Notes under the pieces: model-generated
Databases searched by the model: none
Seen by the model: the letters and a program-made list of their open reading frames with translations, nothing else
Told to the model about the DNA's origin: nothing
Shown here: in pieces, positions 34,764 through 46,266 of the stretch
Numbering within the stretch: position 1 is the first letter of the stretch
How the letters are laid out: every line of letters begins with the position of its first letter
Made by a program: the position numbers and the translations under genes
Assembly (NCBI RefSeq): GCF_009176645.1
Contig: NZ_AP019007.1
Coordinates: forward strand, 2,108,001 to 2,172,000
Reading direction: 5' to 3'
DNA: 64,000 nucleotides
Source of the DNA: Enterobacter oligotrophicus
GTDB taxonomy: Bacteria; Pseudomonadota; Gammaproteobacteria; Enterobacterales; Enterobacteriaceae

Positions 34764-35830
34764 ACTCGTTGTCCTGTTTCACCGTCAAATAAGTGCAGGT
34801 GATTTTCCGGCAGATGCAGCCACAGCGTGCTGCCCGCTTTAGGGCGCTCCTGATGCGCCAGTCGCACCACCATTTTTTGCTCGCCCCAGCGTCCATGCGC
34901 CAGATTATCAGCGCCCAGCATCTCCAGCGTGTCCATCACCAGCGGCACGCCGCCGTCCGCCTGAGAGGTTAAAGCAATATGTTCCGGGCGGATACCGAGC
35001 GTCATCTTACGCCCGGCGTAGCCACGATAGTACCAGTTGATCGGTAATGCCATCCCGCTTTCCAGCTCAAAGTGGGTGCCCGCGCTGCTGATGCGCCCTT
35101 CCAGCAGGTTCATTGCCGGGCTGCCGATAAAGCTCGCCACAAAGCGGCTGGCCGGTTTTTCGTACACTTCCACCGGGGTGCCAATCTGCTCGGCGATGCC
35201 TTTGTTCATTACCATCACGCGCTGGGCGAGAGTCATGGCCTCGACCTGATCGTGCGTGACGTACAGCGAGGTGGTTTTCAGACGACGATGCAGCTGCTGC
35301 AGCTCAAGGCGCATCTGCACGCGCAGCTTGGCGTCGAGGTTAGAGAGCGGCTCATCGAACAGGAATACGGCCGGGTCGCGCACGATGGCGCGCCCCATCG
35401 CCACGCGCTGGCGCTGACCGCCGGAAAGCTCTCGCGGGCGGCGCTTGAGCAGGCCGTCCAGCTCCAGTATGCGCGCGGCCTCTTTCACGCGCTCGTCGAT
35501 ATGACCTTTGCCCATGCCGCGGATTTTCAGCCCCCAGGCCATGTTCTCTTCCACGCTCATGTGCGGATAGAGGGCATAGTTCTGGAACACCATCGCGATG
35601 CCTCTGTCTTTCGGCTCCATCTCGGTGACGCGCTGGCGGTCAATCCAGATATCCCCGGAGGTGACGCGCTCAAGCCCCGCCACCATGCGCAGCAGCGTTG
35701 ACTTGCCGCAGCCGGACGGACCGACCATCACGATAAACTCTCCGTCCGCCACGTCGAGCGTTAATGGCTGAATGACCTGGGTTTTGCCATCCCAGCTTTT
35801 GGTGACTGCCTGTAATTTTAAGCCTGCCAT
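34760..35830 (-). CDS. ugpC: sn-glycerol-3-phosphate ABC transporter ATPase UgpC
   Basis: ATP-hydrolysing subunit of the Ugp importer, CUT1 family like Mal[14 protein letters not shown] at 35830 gives 356 residues, as in E. coli. Walker [10 protein letters not shown], signature LSGGQRQR and Walker [13 protein letters not shown] are visible, followed by a C-terminal regulatory OB-type domain ([10 protein letters not shown]). One nucleotide separates it from ugpE. Confidence 0.97.
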   Translation of the reverse strand: MAGLKLQAVTKSWDGKTQVIQPLTLDVADGEFIVMVGPSGCGKSTLLRMVAGLERVTSGDIWIDRQRVTEMEPKDRGIAMVFQNYALYPHMSVEENMAWGLKIRGMGKGHIDERVKEAARILELDGLLKRRPRELSGGQRQRVAMGRAIVRDPAVFLFDEPLSNLDAKLRVQMRLELQQLHRRLKTTSLYVTHDQVEAMTLAQRVMVMNKGIAEQIGTPVEVYEKPASRFVASFIGSPAMNLLEGRISSAGTHFELESGMALPINWYYRGYAGRKMTLGIRPEHIALTSQADGGVPLVMDTLEMLGADNLAHGRWGEQKMVVRLAHQERPKAGSTLWLHLPENHLHLFDGETGQRV

Positions 35831-35831
35831 C

Positions 35832-36677
35832 TTATTTCTCACTGTCCACTAAACCACGCACAAACGCACGCTGCATGGCTAAAACGATAACGACCGGGGG
35901 GATAAGGGTCAGCAGCATCGCCGCCATCACCTGGTTCCAGAGGGTGGTGCCTTCGCCAGTGGCGATCATGCCTTTGATGCCCGCCACGGCGGTGCCGAGG
36001 TTGACGTCCTGAATAATCAGCAGCGGCCACAGATACTGGTTCCAGCCGTAGATAAAGGTGATCACAAACAGCGCCGCGAGGTTGGTTTTCGACAGCGGCA
36101 GTACAATGTCGCGGAAGAAACGCATCGGCGACGCGCCGTCGATACGCGCGGCTTCAATCAGTTCGTCCGGCAGGGTCATAAAGAACTGGCGGAACAGAAA
36201 GGTGGCGGTCGCCGAGGCCATCAGCGGCAGGGTTAAGCCCGCGTAGCTGTCGAGCATCCTGAGGTTGGCGATCACTTCTACCGTCGGGAAAATACGCACC
36301 TCCACCGGCAGCATCAGGGTGATGAAGATCATCCAGAAGAAGAGGTTACGCAGCGGAAAGCGGAACCAGACGATGGCAAACGCCGAGAGCATCGACACCG
36401 TGATTTTGCCCACGGTGATGCCAAACGCCATGATGAAGCTGTTGAGCATCATCAGCCAGAACGGTGCGCTGTTGGCCCCCACGCCCTGGGTCCAGATGGT
36501 CTTCATGTTCTCGAAAAGGTGCCCGCCGGGGATCAGCGTCATCGGCGTGTCGAATACCGCTTTGGTGTCCAGCGTGGCGGCCACAAAGGCCACGTACAGC
36601 GGGAACAGGATGACGATGATGCCCAGAATCAGCATGGTATGGCTGAAAATCGTCAGCCCGCGACGGTTCTCAATCAT
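35832..36677 (-). CDS. ugpE: sn-glycerol-3-phosphate ABC transporter permease UgpE
   Basis: One of the two inner-membrane channel subunits of the Ugp importer, 281 residues with about six helices, as in E. coli. The EAA loop that contacts the ATPase reads [20 protein letters not shown]. Its start overlaps the ugpA stop by 4 nt, in keeping with coupled translation of the two permeases. Confidence 0.97.
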   Translation of the reverse strand: MIENRRGLTIFSHTMLILGIIVILFPLYVAFVAATLDTKAVFDTPMTLIPGGHLFENMKTIWTQGVGANSAPFWLMMLNSFIMAFGITVGKITVSMLSAFAIVWFRFPLRNLFFWMIFITLMLPVEVRIFPTVEVIANLRMLDSYAGLTLPLMASATATFLFRQFFMTLPDELIEAARIDGASPMRFFRDIVLPLSKTNLAALFVITFIYGWNQYLWPLLIIQDVNLGTAVAGIKGMIATGEGTTLWNQVMAAMLLTLIPPVVIVLAMQRAFVRGLVDSEK

Positions 36678-37561
36678 TGGTAGCGCACCTTACTTTCAAC
36701 ATAGCGGAACTGCACCACCGTGAGGATGATGACGAGGAACATCAGCACGACCGACTGCGCGGCCGAAGCCGAGAGGTCCAGCCCCGCAAAACCTTCGCGG
36801 TAGATCTTATAAATCAGCGTTGTCGTTGCCTGTACCGGGCCGCCTGCGGTGGCCGCGTCGATCACCGGGAAGGTGTCGAAGAAGGCGTACACCAGGTTGA
36901 CCACCAGCAGGAAGAAACTCACCGGAGCGATCAGCGGCAGCGATAATCGGAAGAAACGACGAATGGGACCTGCGCCGTCAATCGCGGCGGCTTCCACCAG
37001 CGAGCGCGGGATGGACTGCAACGCGGCAAAGAAGAACAGGAAGTTGTAGCTGATCTGCTTCCACACCGAGGCGAACACCACCAGGAACATCGCCTGGCCG
37101 CTGTTCTGGGCGTGGTTCCAGTCATAACCAAATTCTGCCAGGAAATGGGTGATCAGCCCGCGACCAGGGTTAAACAGGAAGATCCACAGTACGGCGGCCA
37201 CGGCGGGGGCCACGGCGTAGGGCAGCAGCATCAGCGTCTGATACAGACGGCTGCCGCGCACCACGTAATCCACCAGCGCGGCGAAAAACAACGACGCGAC
37301 AAGGCCGCTGACGGTGACGAGCGCGCTGAACTTCATCGTCGTCCAGAAGGAGTCCAGATAGTAGCTGTCATGGAACAACGCGGTGAAATTGTCCAGCCCG
37401 ACAAACTGGCTGGAAAGCCCGAACGGATCGACGCTTTGCACCGAGTACCACAGCGCTTCGCCCGCAGGCCAGATAAAGAAGATAACGGTGATGACCAGTT
37501 GCGGCGCGACCAGCAGGTACGGCAGCCAGCGGGAACGGAACACCGGACGGGATGATGACAT
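36674..37561 (-). CDS. ugpA: sn-glycerol-3-phosphate ABC transporter permease UgpA
   Basis: Partner permease of UgpE, 295 residues from [12 protein letters not shown], the E. coli length. The EAA loop [20 protein letters not shown] is present near residue 190. The upstream frame extends into a REP element and is discarded. The gap to ugpB contains a REP pair, splitting the binding-protein gene from the permease genes. Confidence 0.97.
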   Translation of the reverse strand: MSSSRPVFRSRWLPYLLVAPQLVITVIFFIWPAGEALWYSVQSVDPFGLSSQFVGLDNFTALFHDSYYLDSFWTTMKFSALVTVSGLVASLFFAALVDYVVRGSRLYQTLMLLPYAVAPAVAAVLWIFLFNPGRGLITHFLAEFGYDWNHAQNSGQAMFLVVFASVWKQISYNFLFFFAALQSIPRSLVEAAAIDGAGPIRRFFRLSLPLIAPVSFFLLVVNLVYAFFDTFPVIDAATAGGPVQATTTLIYKIYREGFAGLDLSASAAQSVVLMFLVIILTVVQFRYVESKVRYQ

Positions 37562-37582
37562 TGAGATTTGGTTCCTGAACAA

Positions 37583-37658
37583 TGCCGGGTGGCGGCTACG
37601 CCTTACCCGGCCTGGATGTGGCACGTCGTAGGCCCGGATCGCTACGCGCCACCGGGCA
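37583..37658. repeat. REP pair between ugpB and ugpA
   Basis: GCCGGGTGGCGGCTACGCC with TTACCCGGC and, inverted, GGCCCGGATCGCTACGCGCC with ACCGGGC lie inside the ugp operon after the binding-protein gene. An intra-operon REP at this position can stabilise the upstream mRNA segment, as described for malE-malF. Confidence 0.9.
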
Positions 37659-37667
37659 AATCACAGA

Positions 37668-38984
37668 TTACGATTTGGTCGACTGCTCAAAGCGGCGCAG
37701 CAGCTGATTCCCGCGCTCTACCGCAGAGTCCAGCGCCTGCTGAGGCGTCTTCTTACCGGTCCACACGCTCTCTAACTCTTCATCCACGATGGTGCGGATC
37801 TGCGGCATGTTGCCGAGACGCAGGCCTTTGGTGAACGGCAACGGCGGCTTGTTCAGCATCTGGCGCGTGGCGATATCGGCTCCTGGGTTTTTGCTGTAGA
37901 AGCCCTGCTCACGGGTCAGGTCATACGCAGCTTTGGTGATCGGCAGATAGCCGGTCTTCTGGTGCCATTCGGCGGCATTTTCCGGCTTCGCCAGGAAGTC
38001 GAGGAACTCGGCCACGCCTTTGTAGGTGCCGTTGTCTTTGCCCTGCATCACCCACAGGCTCGCCCCGCCGATGATGGCGTTCTGCGGCGCGCCTTTCACG
38101 TCAGCGTCGTATGGCATCATGCCCACGCCGTAGTTGAATTTAGCGTAGTGGCGGATGTCTGCCAGCGAGCCGGAAGAGGCGGTGGTAATGGCGCAGTCGC
38201 CGTTGTAGAACTTCTCGGTGGATTCGTCTTTACGGCCAAAGTAGCTGAAGTCGCCCTTCTTGTTCAGATCGGCAAGCAGCGCGATGTGCTTCACCTGCTC
38301 TGGCTTGTTGAACTCCAGCACGGCATCCGTACCGTCGAAGCCGTTGTTTTTGGTGGCGACCGGCAGACCGTGCCAGGCGCTGAAGTTTTCAATCTGAATC
38401 CAGCCCTGCCAGCCGCTGGCGTAGCCGCACTTCATCCCCGCCGCTTTCAGCTTCGCGGTGTACTCCGCCAGATCCTGCCAGGTTTTTGGCGGCTGCTCCG
38501 GGTCTAAACCGGCTTTTTTGAAGGCGTCTTTGTTGTAGTACAGCACCGGCGTGGAGCTGTTAAACGGCTGCGACAGCATATGGCCGGTTTTAGAGTCGGT
38601 GTAGTAACCGGAGACGGTCGGCACGAACTGGGATTCGTCGAAGTTAATGCCTGCGTCTTTGAACACTTCGTAGACCGGTTTGATGGCTTTAGAGGCCATC
38701 ATGGTGGCGGTGCCCACTTCATAAACCTGCAGAATGGCAGGTGCGTTACCGGTACGGAAGGCGGCGATACCCGCGCTCAGGCTCTGTTCGTAGTTGCCTT
38801 TGTACACCGGCACAATTTTGTAATCCGGGTGGGCGTCGTTGAAACGTTGCGCCAGGGAGTCAACCTCTTTACCCAACTCCCCTTCCATGGAATGCCAGAA
38901 CGGAATGGTGGTGACAGCCATTGCGTTCGTCGCAAAAGCCAGACCGATTGCCAGACCCAAAGCTGTATGTCGTAACGATGTCAT
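37668..38984 (-). CDS. ugpB: Periplasmic sn-glycerol-3-phosphate-binding protein UgpB
   Basis: Solute-binding protein that delivers sn-glycerol-3-phosphate or glycerophosphodiesters to UgpAE. The second ATG (38984) gives [12 protein letters not shown], 438 residues as in E. coli, and sits at a good distance from AAGAGAG; the ATG two codons earlier abuts that site. A signal peptide ends near AMAVTT. The mature part begins [20 protein letters not shown] Pho box lies 60-80 nt upstream. Confidence 0.96.
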   Translation of the reverse strand: MTSLRHTALGLAIGLAFATNAMAVTTIPFWHSMEGELGKEVDSLAQRFNDAHPDYKIVPVYKGNYEQSLSAGIAAFRTGNAPAILQVYEVGTATMMASKAIKPVYEVFKDAGINFDESQFVPTVSGYYTDSKTGHMLSQPFNSSTPVLYYNKDAFKKAGLDPEQPPKTWQDLAEYTAKLKAAGMKCGYASGWQGWIQIENFSAWHGLPVATKNNGFDGTDAVLEFNKPEQVKHIALLADLNKKGDFSYFGRKDESTEKFYNGDCAITTASSGSLADIRHYAKFNYGVGMMPYDADVKGAPQNAIIGGASLWVMQGKDNGTYKGVAEFLDFLAKPENAAEWHQKTGYLPITKAAYDLTREQGFYSKNPGADIATRQMLNKPPLPFTKGLRLGNMPQIRTIVDEELESVWTGKKTPQQALDSAVERGNQLLRRFEQSTKS

Positions 38985-39044
38985 TGTCATCTCTCTTATT
39001 GTGCCGGATGCGCGATATCACGCGTTTTGTGCTCGCGAGGTAAC

Positions 39045-39064
39045 ATGACATGCTCGAATGACAG
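39045..39064 (-). promoter_or_regulatory. Pho box upstream of ugpB
   Basis: On the minus strand CTGTCATTCGAGCATGTCAT has two 7-nt PhoB repeats (CTGTCAT and ATGTCAT) 11 nt apart. The surrounding TTATTTTT and GTTACC follow the E. coli ugpB promoter as I remember it. A further CTGTTTGTTTACAG lies upstream at 39073-39086. Phosphate starvation should induce the operon. Confidence 0.8.
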
Positions 39065-39148
39065 AAAAATAACTGTTTGTTTACAGATAAGTGACAACAA
39101 AGCGTCAGGGGGATGATGGTTGTGTGAAGGGGGTGGGGGGTAAAAAAA

Positions 39149-39220
39149 GCCGGGTGGCGGCTACGCCTTACCCGGCCTACTCGATCCCGTAGGCCCGGTA
39201 AGCGTAAGCGCCACCGGGCG
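39149..39220. repeat. REP pair between livF and the ugpB promoter
   Basis: GCCGGGTGGCGGCTACGCC with TTACCCGGC and, inverted, GGCCCGGTAAGCGTAAGCGC with CACCGGGC lie directly after the livF stop codon, upstream of the ugp operon that reads in the same direction. Confidence 0.9.
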
Positions 39221-39231
39221 ATACAGACGGC

Positions 39232-39945
39232 TTAGCCACCCAAGTACGCACTCCGCACCGCTTCGTTCGCCAGCAGCGCGTCGCCGGTATCGGAGAGCAC
39301 CACGCGACCATTCTCCAGCACGTAGCCGCGATCGGCGAGCTTCAGCGCCTGGTTGGCGTTCTGCTCGACGAGGAAGATGGTCATCCCCTCTTTGCGCAAC
39401 TGTTCGATGGTGTCGAAAATCTGCTGGATGATGATCGGTGCAAGACCGAGCGACGGTTCGTCCAGCAGCAGCAGGCGCGGCTGGCTCATCAGCGCGCGGC
39501 CAATCGCCAGCATCTGCTGTTCACCGCCGGACATGGTGCCCGCACGCTGAATACGCCGCTCCCACAGGCGCGGGAAGAGTTCATATACCCACTTGATGCG
39601 GGTCTGGAACTGATCGCGATCGGCAAAGAAACCGCCCATCGCCAGGTTCTCTTCCACCGTCATACGCGAGAACACGCGACGCCCTTCCGGGACAATCGCT
39701 ACCGCCTCACGCATGATCCTGGCAGTCTGCCAGTCGGTGATGTCTTTGCCATCAAACACTATTCGCCCGCTGGTGGCGCGCGGGTCGCCGCACAGCGTGC
39801 CGAGCAGCGTGGTTTTCCCCGCGCCGTTGGCCCCAATCAGGGTGACGATTTCACCCTGATTGATATGCAGGCTGACGTCGTGCAGCGCCTGGATCTTGCC
39901 GTAATGGGCATTCACCTTGTCGAACGTTAACATCGCTTTTTCCAT
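39232..39945 (-). CDS. livF: Branched-chain amino acid ABC transporter ATPase LivF
   Basis: One of the two ATPases of the LIV-I/LS high-affinity leucine/isoleucine/valine importer. MEKAMLTFDKVN at 39945 gives 237 residues, as in E. coli. Walker A GANGAGKTT, signature MSGGEQQM and Walker B LLLLDEPSLGL are visible. It is the last gene of livKHMGF, 1 nt after livG. Confidence 0.97.
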   Translation of the reverse strand: MEKAMLTFDKVNAHYGKIQALHDVSLHINQGEIVTLIGANGAGKTTLLGTLCGDPRATSGRIVFDGKDITDWQTARIMREAVAIVPEGRRVFSRMTVEENLAMGGFFADRDQFQTRIKWVYELFPRLWERRIQRAGTMSGGEQQMLAIGRALMSQPRLLLLDEPSLGLAPIIIQQIFDTIEQLRKEGMTIFLVEQNANQALKLADRGYVLENGRVVLSDTGDALLANEAVRSAYLGG

Positions 39946-39946
39946 C

Positions 39947-40711
39947 TTATGCCTCACCAAGGTATGCGCGGATCACGTCCGGGTTGTTACGGATCTCTTC
40001 CGGTGTGCCGTTCGCCAGCGGCGTGCCCTGGTTTACCACGTAGATACGGTCAGAAATGCCCATCACCAGCTTCATGTCATGCTCAATCAGCAGGATGGTG
40101 GTGTCGTGATGATCGCGCAGCTCGGCAATCAGCTCGTCCAGCTCTTTGGTCTCTTTCGGGTTGAGGCCCGCCGCCGGTTCGTCGAGCATCAGGATTTCCG
40201 GCTGCGTCACCATGCAGCGCACAATCTCCAGACGACGCTGGTCGCCATAGGCCAGGTTGCTCGCCTGACGGTTGGCATGTTGCAGCAGGCCAATACGGTC
40301 GAGCCAGGTCGCCGCGCGGTCAAGCGCTTCCTCCTGCGCGCGGCGGAAGGCCGGGGTTTTGAGCAGGCCAGAAAAGACGCCGGTTTTAAGCTGCTGGTGT
40401 TGCGCCACCAGCAGGTTCTCAATCACCGTCATCTCGCGGAACAGACGCACGTGCTGGAAGGTACGCACCACGCCCATGCGGGCAATCTGCTGGCCCGGCA
40501 GCCCTTCCAGATGCTGGTCGCGCAGCATGATGGTGCCGCCCGTCGGCTTGTAAAAACCGGTCAGGCAGTTAAACACCGTGGTTTTCCCCGCACCGTTCGG
40601 GCCAATCAGGGAGACGATCTCTTTTTTGTGCAGATCCAGATTGACGTTATTGACCGCCAGCAGGCCACCAAAACGCATCATCAGGCCGTTAACAGATAAT
40701 AAAGGCTTCAT
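39947..40711 (-). CDS. livG: Branched-chain amino acid ABC transporter ATPase LivG
   Basis: Second ATPase of the Liv importer, 254 residues starting [16 protein letters not shown] (E. coli 255 with MSQPLLS). Walker [10 protein letters not shown] and Walker [12 protein letters not shown] are visible; the signature region reads [10 protein letters not shown], the divergent form typical of LivG. It overlaps livM by 4 nt. Confidence 0.97.
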   Translation of the reverse strand: MKPLLSVNGLMMRFGGLLAVNNVNLDLHKKEIVSLIGPNGAGKTTVFNCLTGFYKPTGGTIMLRDQHLEGLPGQQIARMGVVRTFQHVRLFREMTVIENLLVAQHQQLKTGVFSGLLKTPAFRRAQEEALDRAATWLDRIGLLQHANRQASNLAYGDQRRLEIVRCMVTQPEILMLDEPAAGLNPKETKELDELIAELRDHHDTTILLIEHDMKLVMGISDRIYVVNQGTPLANGTPEEIRNNPDVIRAYLGEA

Positions 40712-41985
40712 GCCTGCTCTCCTTTTGCTTGCCCGTTCTTCAGCTTCAGCTGTGGACGGGTCATCGGCAGCAGGCCCTGCGGACGCCAGATCATCATCAG
40801 CACCATCAAACCACCCAGCATCAGCATGCTGTACTCGTTAAAGTCGCGCATCAGCTCACGCGAGACCACCAGCAGGATAGCCGCGAGGATCACGGCGAAC
40901 TGCGAGCCCATCCCGCCGAGCACCACAATCGCCAGCACAAAGGCCGATTCGGCAAAAGTGAACGATTCCGGGCTGACAAAGCCCTGACGCGCGGCGAACA
41001 GTGTCCCGGCGAAACCGGCAAACGCGGCGCTGATGGTGAACGCGGTCAGCTTGATGCGGGTCGGGTTCAGGCCCAGCGAGCGACAGGCGATCTCATCTTC
41101 ACGCAGCGCTTCCCACGCGCGGCCCAGCGGCATGCGCAGCAGACGGTTAATCACAAACAGGGTAATGACCACCAGCAGCAGCACCACCAGGTAGAGCCAG
41201 ATCACGCGGTCGGACGGGTCATACTTGATGCCAAAGAAGTTGCTGAAGGTGTCCCAGCCACCTTCACGGGCGGAACGGCTGAACTCCAGGCCGAAGAAGG
41301 TCGGTTTCGGGATCTGACTGATGCCGTTCGGGCCGCCGGTCACTTCAGTGTTGTTAAGCAGCAGGATACGGACAATTTCGCCGAAGCCTAAGGTCACAAT
41401 CGCCAGGTAGTCACCGCGCAGGCGCAGCACCGGGAAGCCGAGCAGGAAGCCCGCGGCGGCAGAAACCAGCCCCGCCAGCGGCAGGCAGGTCCAGAAGCCG
41501 AGGCCGTAATAGTGGTTCAACAGCGCAAAGGTGTACGCGCCGATGGCGTAGAAACCGCCGTAGCCCAGTACCAGCAGGCCAGACAAGCCCACCACCACGT
41601 TCAGACCGAGACCGAGAATGACGTAAATCATGGTCAGGGTGGCGATATCTACCGTGCCGCGCGACACCATGAACGGCCACGCTACAGCCGCCACCAGCAG
41701 CGCCACGAGGAACAGCTTCTGCTTCACGGTAGAGCCGTCGATAGCAGGCAGCACGAATTTCGGCCCGGAGACGCCTTTCAGCGTCTTCTGGAACACCGGA
41801 CGCAGAAGCTGGAACAGGAATACCACGGCGGTGCCGATAAACACCCACTGCCAGCGGATGTCGGCGGCGGTATCCACCACCAGCTTAGTGCCATCCAGTT
41901 CTAACTGGACGCCCATAAAGACGCCCGCCAGAACGAAGAACATGGCGGCAGAGAGCAGCGCCATTGCAAAATGCATCGGTTTCAT
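40708..41985 (-). CDS. livM: Branched-chain amino acid ABC transporter permease LivM
   Basis: Larger membrane subunit of the Liv importer, 425 residues as in E. coli. An N-terminal extension with two or three helices (about 1-110) precedes the core, which has [20 protein letters not shown] and the coupling-helix region [17 protein letters not shown]. It overlaps livH by 4 nt and livG by 4 nt. Confidence 0.97.
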   Translation of the reverse strand: MKPMHFAMALLSAAMFFVLAGVFMGVQLELDGTKLVVDTAADIRWQWVFIGTAVVFLFQLLRPVFQKTLKGVSGPKFVLPAIDGSTVKQKLFLVALLVAAVAWPFMVSRGTVDIATLTMIYVILGLGLNVVVGLSGLLVLGYGGFYAIGAYTFALLNHYYGLGFWTCLPLAGLVSAAAGFLLGFPVLRLRGDYLAIVTLGFGEIVRILLLNNTEVTGGPNGISQIPKPTFFGLEFSRSAREGGWDTFSNFFGIKYDPSDRVIWLYLVVLLLVVITLFVINRLLRMPLGRAWEALREDEIACRSLGLNPTRIKLTAFTISAAFAGFAGTLFAARQGFVSPESFTFAESAFVLAIVVLGGMGSQFAVILAAILLVVSRELMRDFNEYSMLMLGGLMVLMMIWRPQGLLPMTRPQLKLKNGQAKGEQA

Positions 41986-42908
41986 ACTTTCTCTACCTCC
42001 GGACGGCCCAGAATACCGGTAGGCATCACCAGCAGAACCAGAATCAGCAGGGCAAACGACACCACATCTTTATATTCCGTACTCAGGTACGCCGAGGAGA
42101 GCGCTTCGGCCACGCCCAGGATCAGGCCGCCGATCATCGCGCCCGGAATACTGCCGATACCGCCCAGTACCGCCGCGGTGAAGGCTTTCATCCCGGCCAT
42201 AAAGCCGATGTACGGGTTGATCACGCCGTAGAACTGACCAAGCAGCACGCCCGCCACTGCCGCCATCGCTGCGCCGATCACGAAGGTGAGCGCAATCACG
42301 CGGTCGGTGTTGATACCGAGCAGGCTCGCCATTTTCAGGTCTTCCGCGCAGGCGCGGCAGGCGCGTCCCATGCGGGAGTAGCGAATGAAAATAGTCAGCG
42401 CCAGCATTGCCAGGAAGGTCACGATCCAGATAACCAGCTGCATGGTGGTGATAGAGGCAGAGAAGTTTTCGCTGGCCCCCACAATCCACTGGCCGTTAAA
42501 CAGGCTTGGCAACGCCACGTCGCGCGAACCTTCGGTCAGGCTGACATAGTTTTGCAGGAAGATAGACATACCAATCGCGGAGATCAGCGCAATCAGGCGC
42601 TTGGAGCTGCGCACCGGCCGGTAGGCCACGCGCTCGATACTCCAGCCGTAGGCGCTGGCAATCACAATCGCGCCGACAAACCCGGCGGCGACCAGCAACC
42701 AGCTACTGTCGATGCCCATCATCATCAGGGCGGCAATGATCATAAAGGAGACGTAGCTACCGATCATGTACACCTCGCCGTGGGCGAAGTTGATCATGCC
42801 GATAATGCCGTAAACCATCGTGTAGCCGATGGCGATCAGCGCGTAGGTGCTTCCCAGCGTGACGCCGTTAAACATCTGCTGCAAGAAATAGAGAAACTGC
42901 TCGGACAT
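41982..42908 (-). CDS. livH: Branched-chain amino acid ABC transporter permease LivH
   Basis: Smaller membrane subunit, 308 residues as in E. coli, starting [16 protein letters not shown]. Hydrophobic helices throughout; the family segment [14 protein letters not shown] is near the N-terminus and [18 protein letters not shown] is the coupling region. It lies 46 nt downstream of livK. Confidence 0.97.
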   Translation of the reverse strand: MSEQFLYFLQQMFNGVTLGSTYALIAIGYTMVYGIIGMINFAHGEVYMIGSYVSFMIIAALMMMGIDSSWLLVAAGFVGAIVIASAYGWSIERVAYRPVRSSKRLIALISAIGMSIFLQNYVSLTEGSRDVALPSLFNGQWIVGASENFSASITTMQLVIWIVTFLAMLALTIFIRYSRMGRACRACAEDLKMASLLGINTDRVIALTFVIGAAMAAVAGVLLGQFYGVINPYIGFMAGMKAFTAAVLGGIGSIPGAMIGGLILGVAEALSSAYLSTEYKDVVSFALLILVLLVMPTGILGRPEVEKV

Positions 42909-42954
42909 AAGGAAACCTTTTTATACCCGCCCGGTAATCCGGGCGGCGGGATAA

Positions 42955-44064
42955 TTATCTGGCGACCGAGGAAGACCCGTCGGCGTGCCACTTAAAGACA
43001 CCAAATTCAAATCCCTTCAGATCGCCTTTCTCATCCCAGTTCAGCGGCCCAATCACGGTGTTCGCCCCGTGTGCTTTTAAATCTTTCACCAGATCCAGCG
43101 GCTCTTTGCTGCCGGTACGTTCCAGCGCGGTGGCCAGAGACTGTACCGCGGCGTAGGTGATCCAGACGTAAGGACCACTTGGATCTTTCTTCTGCGCCTT
43201 GAGCGCCTCTACGATAGCCTTGTTTGCCGGCTCCTGGTCATAGCGTTTTGGCATTGTTACCAGCATGCCTTCGGCAGAACCGCCCGCGATATTAGACAGG
43301 GAAGCATTGCCCACGCCCTCTGGCCCCATGAACTGGGTTTTAAGACCAGTCGCGCGCGCCTGACGCAGCATCTGGCCCATTTCCGGGTAGTAGCCACCGT
43401 AGTAAACGAAGTCGATATTCTCTTTTTGCAGACGGGCAATCAGCGCGGAGAAATCTTTCTCGCCTGCGGTAATGCCATCAAAGAAGACGATATTCGCGCC
43501 GCCTTTTTTCAGGCCGTCCTGAACCGAGCGCGCCAGACCTTCGCCGTACTGCTGCTTGTCATGAATAATGGCGATGCGCTGCGGCTTGACGGCCTCAAGG
43601 ATGTATTTTGCGGCCGTTGGCCCCTGAGAGGAGTCCAGACCAGCGGTACGCATGATGTGCTGATAGCCGCGCTGGGTCAGTTCCGGGTTGGTTGCGCCAG
43701 GGGTGATCATCAGAATGCCTTCGTCTTCGTAGATATCAGACGCGGGCTGCGTGGAGGATGAACACAAATGGCCGATGACGTACTGGATGCCATCGTTCAC
43801 GATTTTGTTGGCAACCGCGACGGCCTGTTTAGGATCGCAGGCGTCGTCATACTCTACGCCGACCAGTTTGTCGCCCTTAATACCGCCTTTGGCATTGATA
43901 TCTTTGATGGCCTGACGCGCGCCGTTGAACTCCATGTCGCCCCACTGGGCAACCGGACCGGACATGGCACCGACAACGGCAACTTTAATATCGTCCGCCA
44001 TGGCTGCCTGCGAAATCGACAGTGCAACCATTCCCGCGATTAATGCTTTCGCGTTCCTTTTCAT
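42955..44064 (-). CDS. livK: Leucine-specific binding protein LivK
   Basis: Periplasmic binding protein that presents leucine to Liv[24 protein letters not shown] at 44064 is a signal peptide and gives 369 residues, as in E. coli. The mature protein begins [14 protein letters not shown]. It is the first gene of livKHMGF. Its close paralogue LivJ is encoded 0.9 kb upstream with panM between, on the other strand. Confidence 0.96.
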   Translation of the reverse strand: MKRNAKALIAGMVALSISQAAMADDIKVAVVGAMSGPVAQWGDMEFNGARQAIKDINAKGGIKGDKLVGVEYDDACDPKQAVAVANKIVNDGIQYVIGHLCSSSTQPASDIYEDEGILMITPGATNPELTQRGYQHIMRTAGLDSSQGPTAAKYILEAVKPQRIAIIHDKQQYGEGLARSVQDGLKKGGANIVFFDGITAGEKDFSALIARLQKENIDFVYYGGYYPEMGQMLRQARATGLKTQFMGPEGVGNASLSNIAGGSAEGMLVTMPKRYDQEPANKAIVEALKAQKKDPSGPYVWITYAAVQSLATALERTGSKEPLDLVKDLKAHGANTVIGPLNWDEKGDLKGFEFGVFKWHADGSSSVAR

Positions 44065-44488
44065 CTCTGAATCCCCATTCGTGACGTGATGTTTATATTT
44101 TGTTTTATTATGGTTAAAAAGCATTCTGTACTTTTATTGAACAACGCTATTTTTACCAGTGCCTTTAATGGTTTAGCGCAGTTTTTTGTCAAAAACCAGA
44201 CTAAAATCTCTATTTTTCAGGCGATTAAGCAAAGATAATATTCTGAAATCAGGCAGAGATAAACAAATAAAAGCACAGTTGGCAGCATAAAATAACGGTA
44301 CAATGCGCCGAATAAATCACTACCATTTAGGTTAAAATTCTGCTTATTTTTCGATCCATGTATTTTCGAACTACACATGGCGTTACCAAAAAACTAATCA
44401 CCTGGTATATGGATATAAAAAGAGGAAGCCGCTGGCGGAATAAATTGAGTACACTGCCCTTACTCTTTTTGATTTGGACAAGCAGCTA

Positions 44489-44878
44489 ATGAAACTGACT
44501 ATCGTTCGTCTGGTGACCTTTAGCGACCAGGATCATATCGACCTGGGCAAAATCTGGCCGGAATACTCCCCTTCATCACTGAGCGTTGACGAGAATCACC
44601 GCATTTATGCCGCACGCTTTAACGAGCGTTTACTGGCCGCCGTTCGCGTGACGCTGAGCGGCACGCAGGGCGCGCTGGATTCACTGCGCGTGCGTGACGT
44701 TACCCGTCGCCGTGGCGTGGGGCAGTATTTGATTGAAGAAGTGATCCGCGAAAACCCGAGCGTCACCTCCTGGTGGATGGCCGACGTGGGCGTGGAAGAC
44801 CGCGGCGTGATGGCAGCATTTATGCAGGCGTTAGGGTTTACGGCGCAGGCGAACGGGTGGGAGAAGCGTCAGAGTTGA
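44489..44878 (+). CDS. panM: PanD maturation factor PanM (PanZ)
   Basis: GNAT-fold protein that promotes self-cleavage of the aspartate decarboxylase precursor PanD to form its pyruvoyl group, and mediates feedback by CoA. MKLTIVRLVTF at 44489 gives 129 residues (E. coli 127); a TTG at 44474 is an unlikely alternative. The acetyl-CoA-binding signature RRRGVGQYLIEE is conserved. It stands alone between livK and livJ. The 424-nt upstream gap (44065-44488) is AT-rich, probably carrying the livK and panM promoters with Lrp-type sites, but I cannot place a defined operator there. Confidence 0.94.
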   Translation: MKLTIVRLVTFSDQDHIDLGKIWPEYSPSSLSVDENHRIYAARFNERLLAAVRVTLSGTQGALDSLRVRDVTRRRGVGQYLIEEVIRENPSVTSWWMADVGVEDRGVMAAFMQALGFTAQANGWEKRQS

Positions 44879-44894
44879 TGTGTGCGGCCTGTTG

Positions 44895-44933
44895 CCCTCA
44901 CCCCAGCCCTCTCCCACGGGGAGAGGGAGAAAA
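44895..44933 (+). repeat. GGGAGAGGG palindromic repeat, copy 6
   Basis: CCCTCACCCCAGCCCTCTCC is followed by CACGGGGAGAGGGAGAAAA. It lies 17 nt after the panM stop, just before the shared terminator. Confidence 0.85.
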
Positions 44934-44937
44934 CATT

Positions 44938-44965
44938 AAAAAAGGCAACTTACGTTGCCTTTTTG
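44938..44965. terminator. Bidirectional terminator between panM and livJ
   Basis: AAAAAGGCAAC-TTAC-GTTGCCTTTTT is a symmetric stem with A and T tracts, suited to both convergent genes; it ends 4 nt from the livJ stop codon. Confidence 0.88.
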
Positions 44966-44968
44966 CTT

Positions 44969-46069
44969 TTATTTGGCGTCTGTAGCAGTCCCGTTCGCAT
45001 GCCAGTCAAACACACCAAACTCGAAGCCTTTCAGATCGCCCTTCTCATCCCAGGACAGCGGCCCCATAGCGGTGTCGACGGAGTTCGCTTTCAGCCAGGT
45101 GGCAATCTCAGCCGGATCGGCTGACTGGTTCAGGCCCGCCTGCAGAGACTGCAGCGCAGCGTAGGTGGTCCACACGAACGCACCGCTTGGGTCCTGCTTC
45201 TTCGCCTTGATGGCATCTACGATCGGTTTGTTCGCAGGCACCTGGTCGTAATTCTTCGGCTTGGTCACCAGCAGGCCTTCAGCAGATTCACCTGCGATGT
45301 TAGACAGGGAGACGTTCGCCACACCTTCTGGCCCCATGAACTGGGTTTTCAGGCCGGCCGCACGTGCCTGACGCAGGATCTGGCCCATTTCCGGGTGATA
45401 GCCACCGTAGTAAACGAAATCGATATTCTCTTTCTTCAGACGCGCCACCAGGGTGGAGAAGTCTTTCTCACCGGCGGTGATACCATCGAAGAACACCACG
45501 TTAGCGTTGCCTTTCTTCAGGTTATCCTGCACCGCACGCGCCAGACCTTCACCGTACTGCTGTTTGTCATGAACGATCGCAATACGCTGCGGTTTCACTT
45601 TATCCAGAATGTATTTCGCGGCAGTCGGGCCCTGATCGGAGTCCAGACCCGTGGTACGCAGGATCAGCTTATAACCGCGCGCGGTCAGTTCCGGTGCAGT
45701 CGCAGCAGGCGTGATCATCAGAATGCCTTCGTCTTCATAGATGTCAGACGCAGGCTGCGTGGAGGAGGAGCACAGGTGACCGATAACGTATTTGATCCCG
45801 TCGTTCACCACTTTGTTCGCCACCGCGACCGCTTGTTTCGGGTCACAGGCATCATCATATTTTACGATCTGCAGTTTTTCGCCTTTGATACCGCCCTTAG
45901 CATTAATGTCTGCAACCGCCTGTTCCGCGCCCGTAAACTCCTGATCGCCGTACTGCGCTACCGGACCGGACATCGCCCCAACAACAGCCACTTTGATATC
46001 TGCCTGAGCCATGGTGCTGAATGCCAGCGCGATACATCCTGCCAGTAACGCTTTACCCTTCATGTTCAT
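44969..46069 (-). CDS. livJ: Leu/Ile/Val-binding protein LivJ
   Basis: Periplasmic binding protein that presents leucine, isoleucine or valine to Liv[24 protein letters not shown] at 46069 is a signal peptide and gives 366 residues (E. coli 367). The mature part begins [20 protein letters not shown]. The two cysteines in DACDPKQ and GHLCSSS, which form a disulfide, are kept. It is a paralogue of LivK, transcribed separately. Confidence 0.96.
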   Translation of the reverse strand: MNMKGKALLAGCIALAFSTMAQADIKVAVVGAMSGPVAQYGDQEFTGAEQAVADINAKGGIKGEKLQIVKYDDACDPKQAVAVANKVVNDGIKYVIGHLCSSSTQPASDIYEDEGILMITPAATAPELTARGYKLILRTTGLDSDQGPTAAKYILDKVKPQRIAIVHDKQQYGEGLARAVQDNLKKGNANVVFFDGITAGEKDFSTLVARLKKENIDFVYYGGYHPEMGQILRQARAAGLKTQFMGPEGVANVSLSNIAGESAEGLLVTKPKNYDQVPANKPIVDAIKAKKQDPSGAFVWTTYAALQSLQAGLNQSADPAEIATWLKANSVDTAMGPLSWDEKGDLKGFEFGVFDWHANGTATDAK

Positions 46070-46232
46070 CCTGAGATTCCCCATTATTATGGTTATTACG
46101 ATTGTTGTGATGTTGTTGTGTAGCGCTTTATTTCGTTTATAGGTGTGCCACTCGCGCTTTTTCAGCACACTCTGCTAAAACATACCCCATTTTTATGATT
46201 TTGGAATAGCTAATTTGAAATGTATATATGCT

Positions 46233-46260
46233 AAGCCCGACAGAGATTTCCGTCGGGCTT
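46233..46260. terminator. Hairpin after the aminotransferase gene
   Basis: AAGCCCGAC and GTCGGGCTT pair around AGAGATTTCC. On the minus strand it follows the aminotransferase stop codon by 6 nt. The T tract is short, so termination may be moderate. Confidence 0.65.
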
Positions 46261-46266
46261 CTGGCT

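Noticed and set aside
44773-44985. Short open frame across the end of panM and the following repeat
   Set aside because: It is out of frame with panM, reads through the palindromic repeat and the terminator, and lacks a ribosome-binding site.
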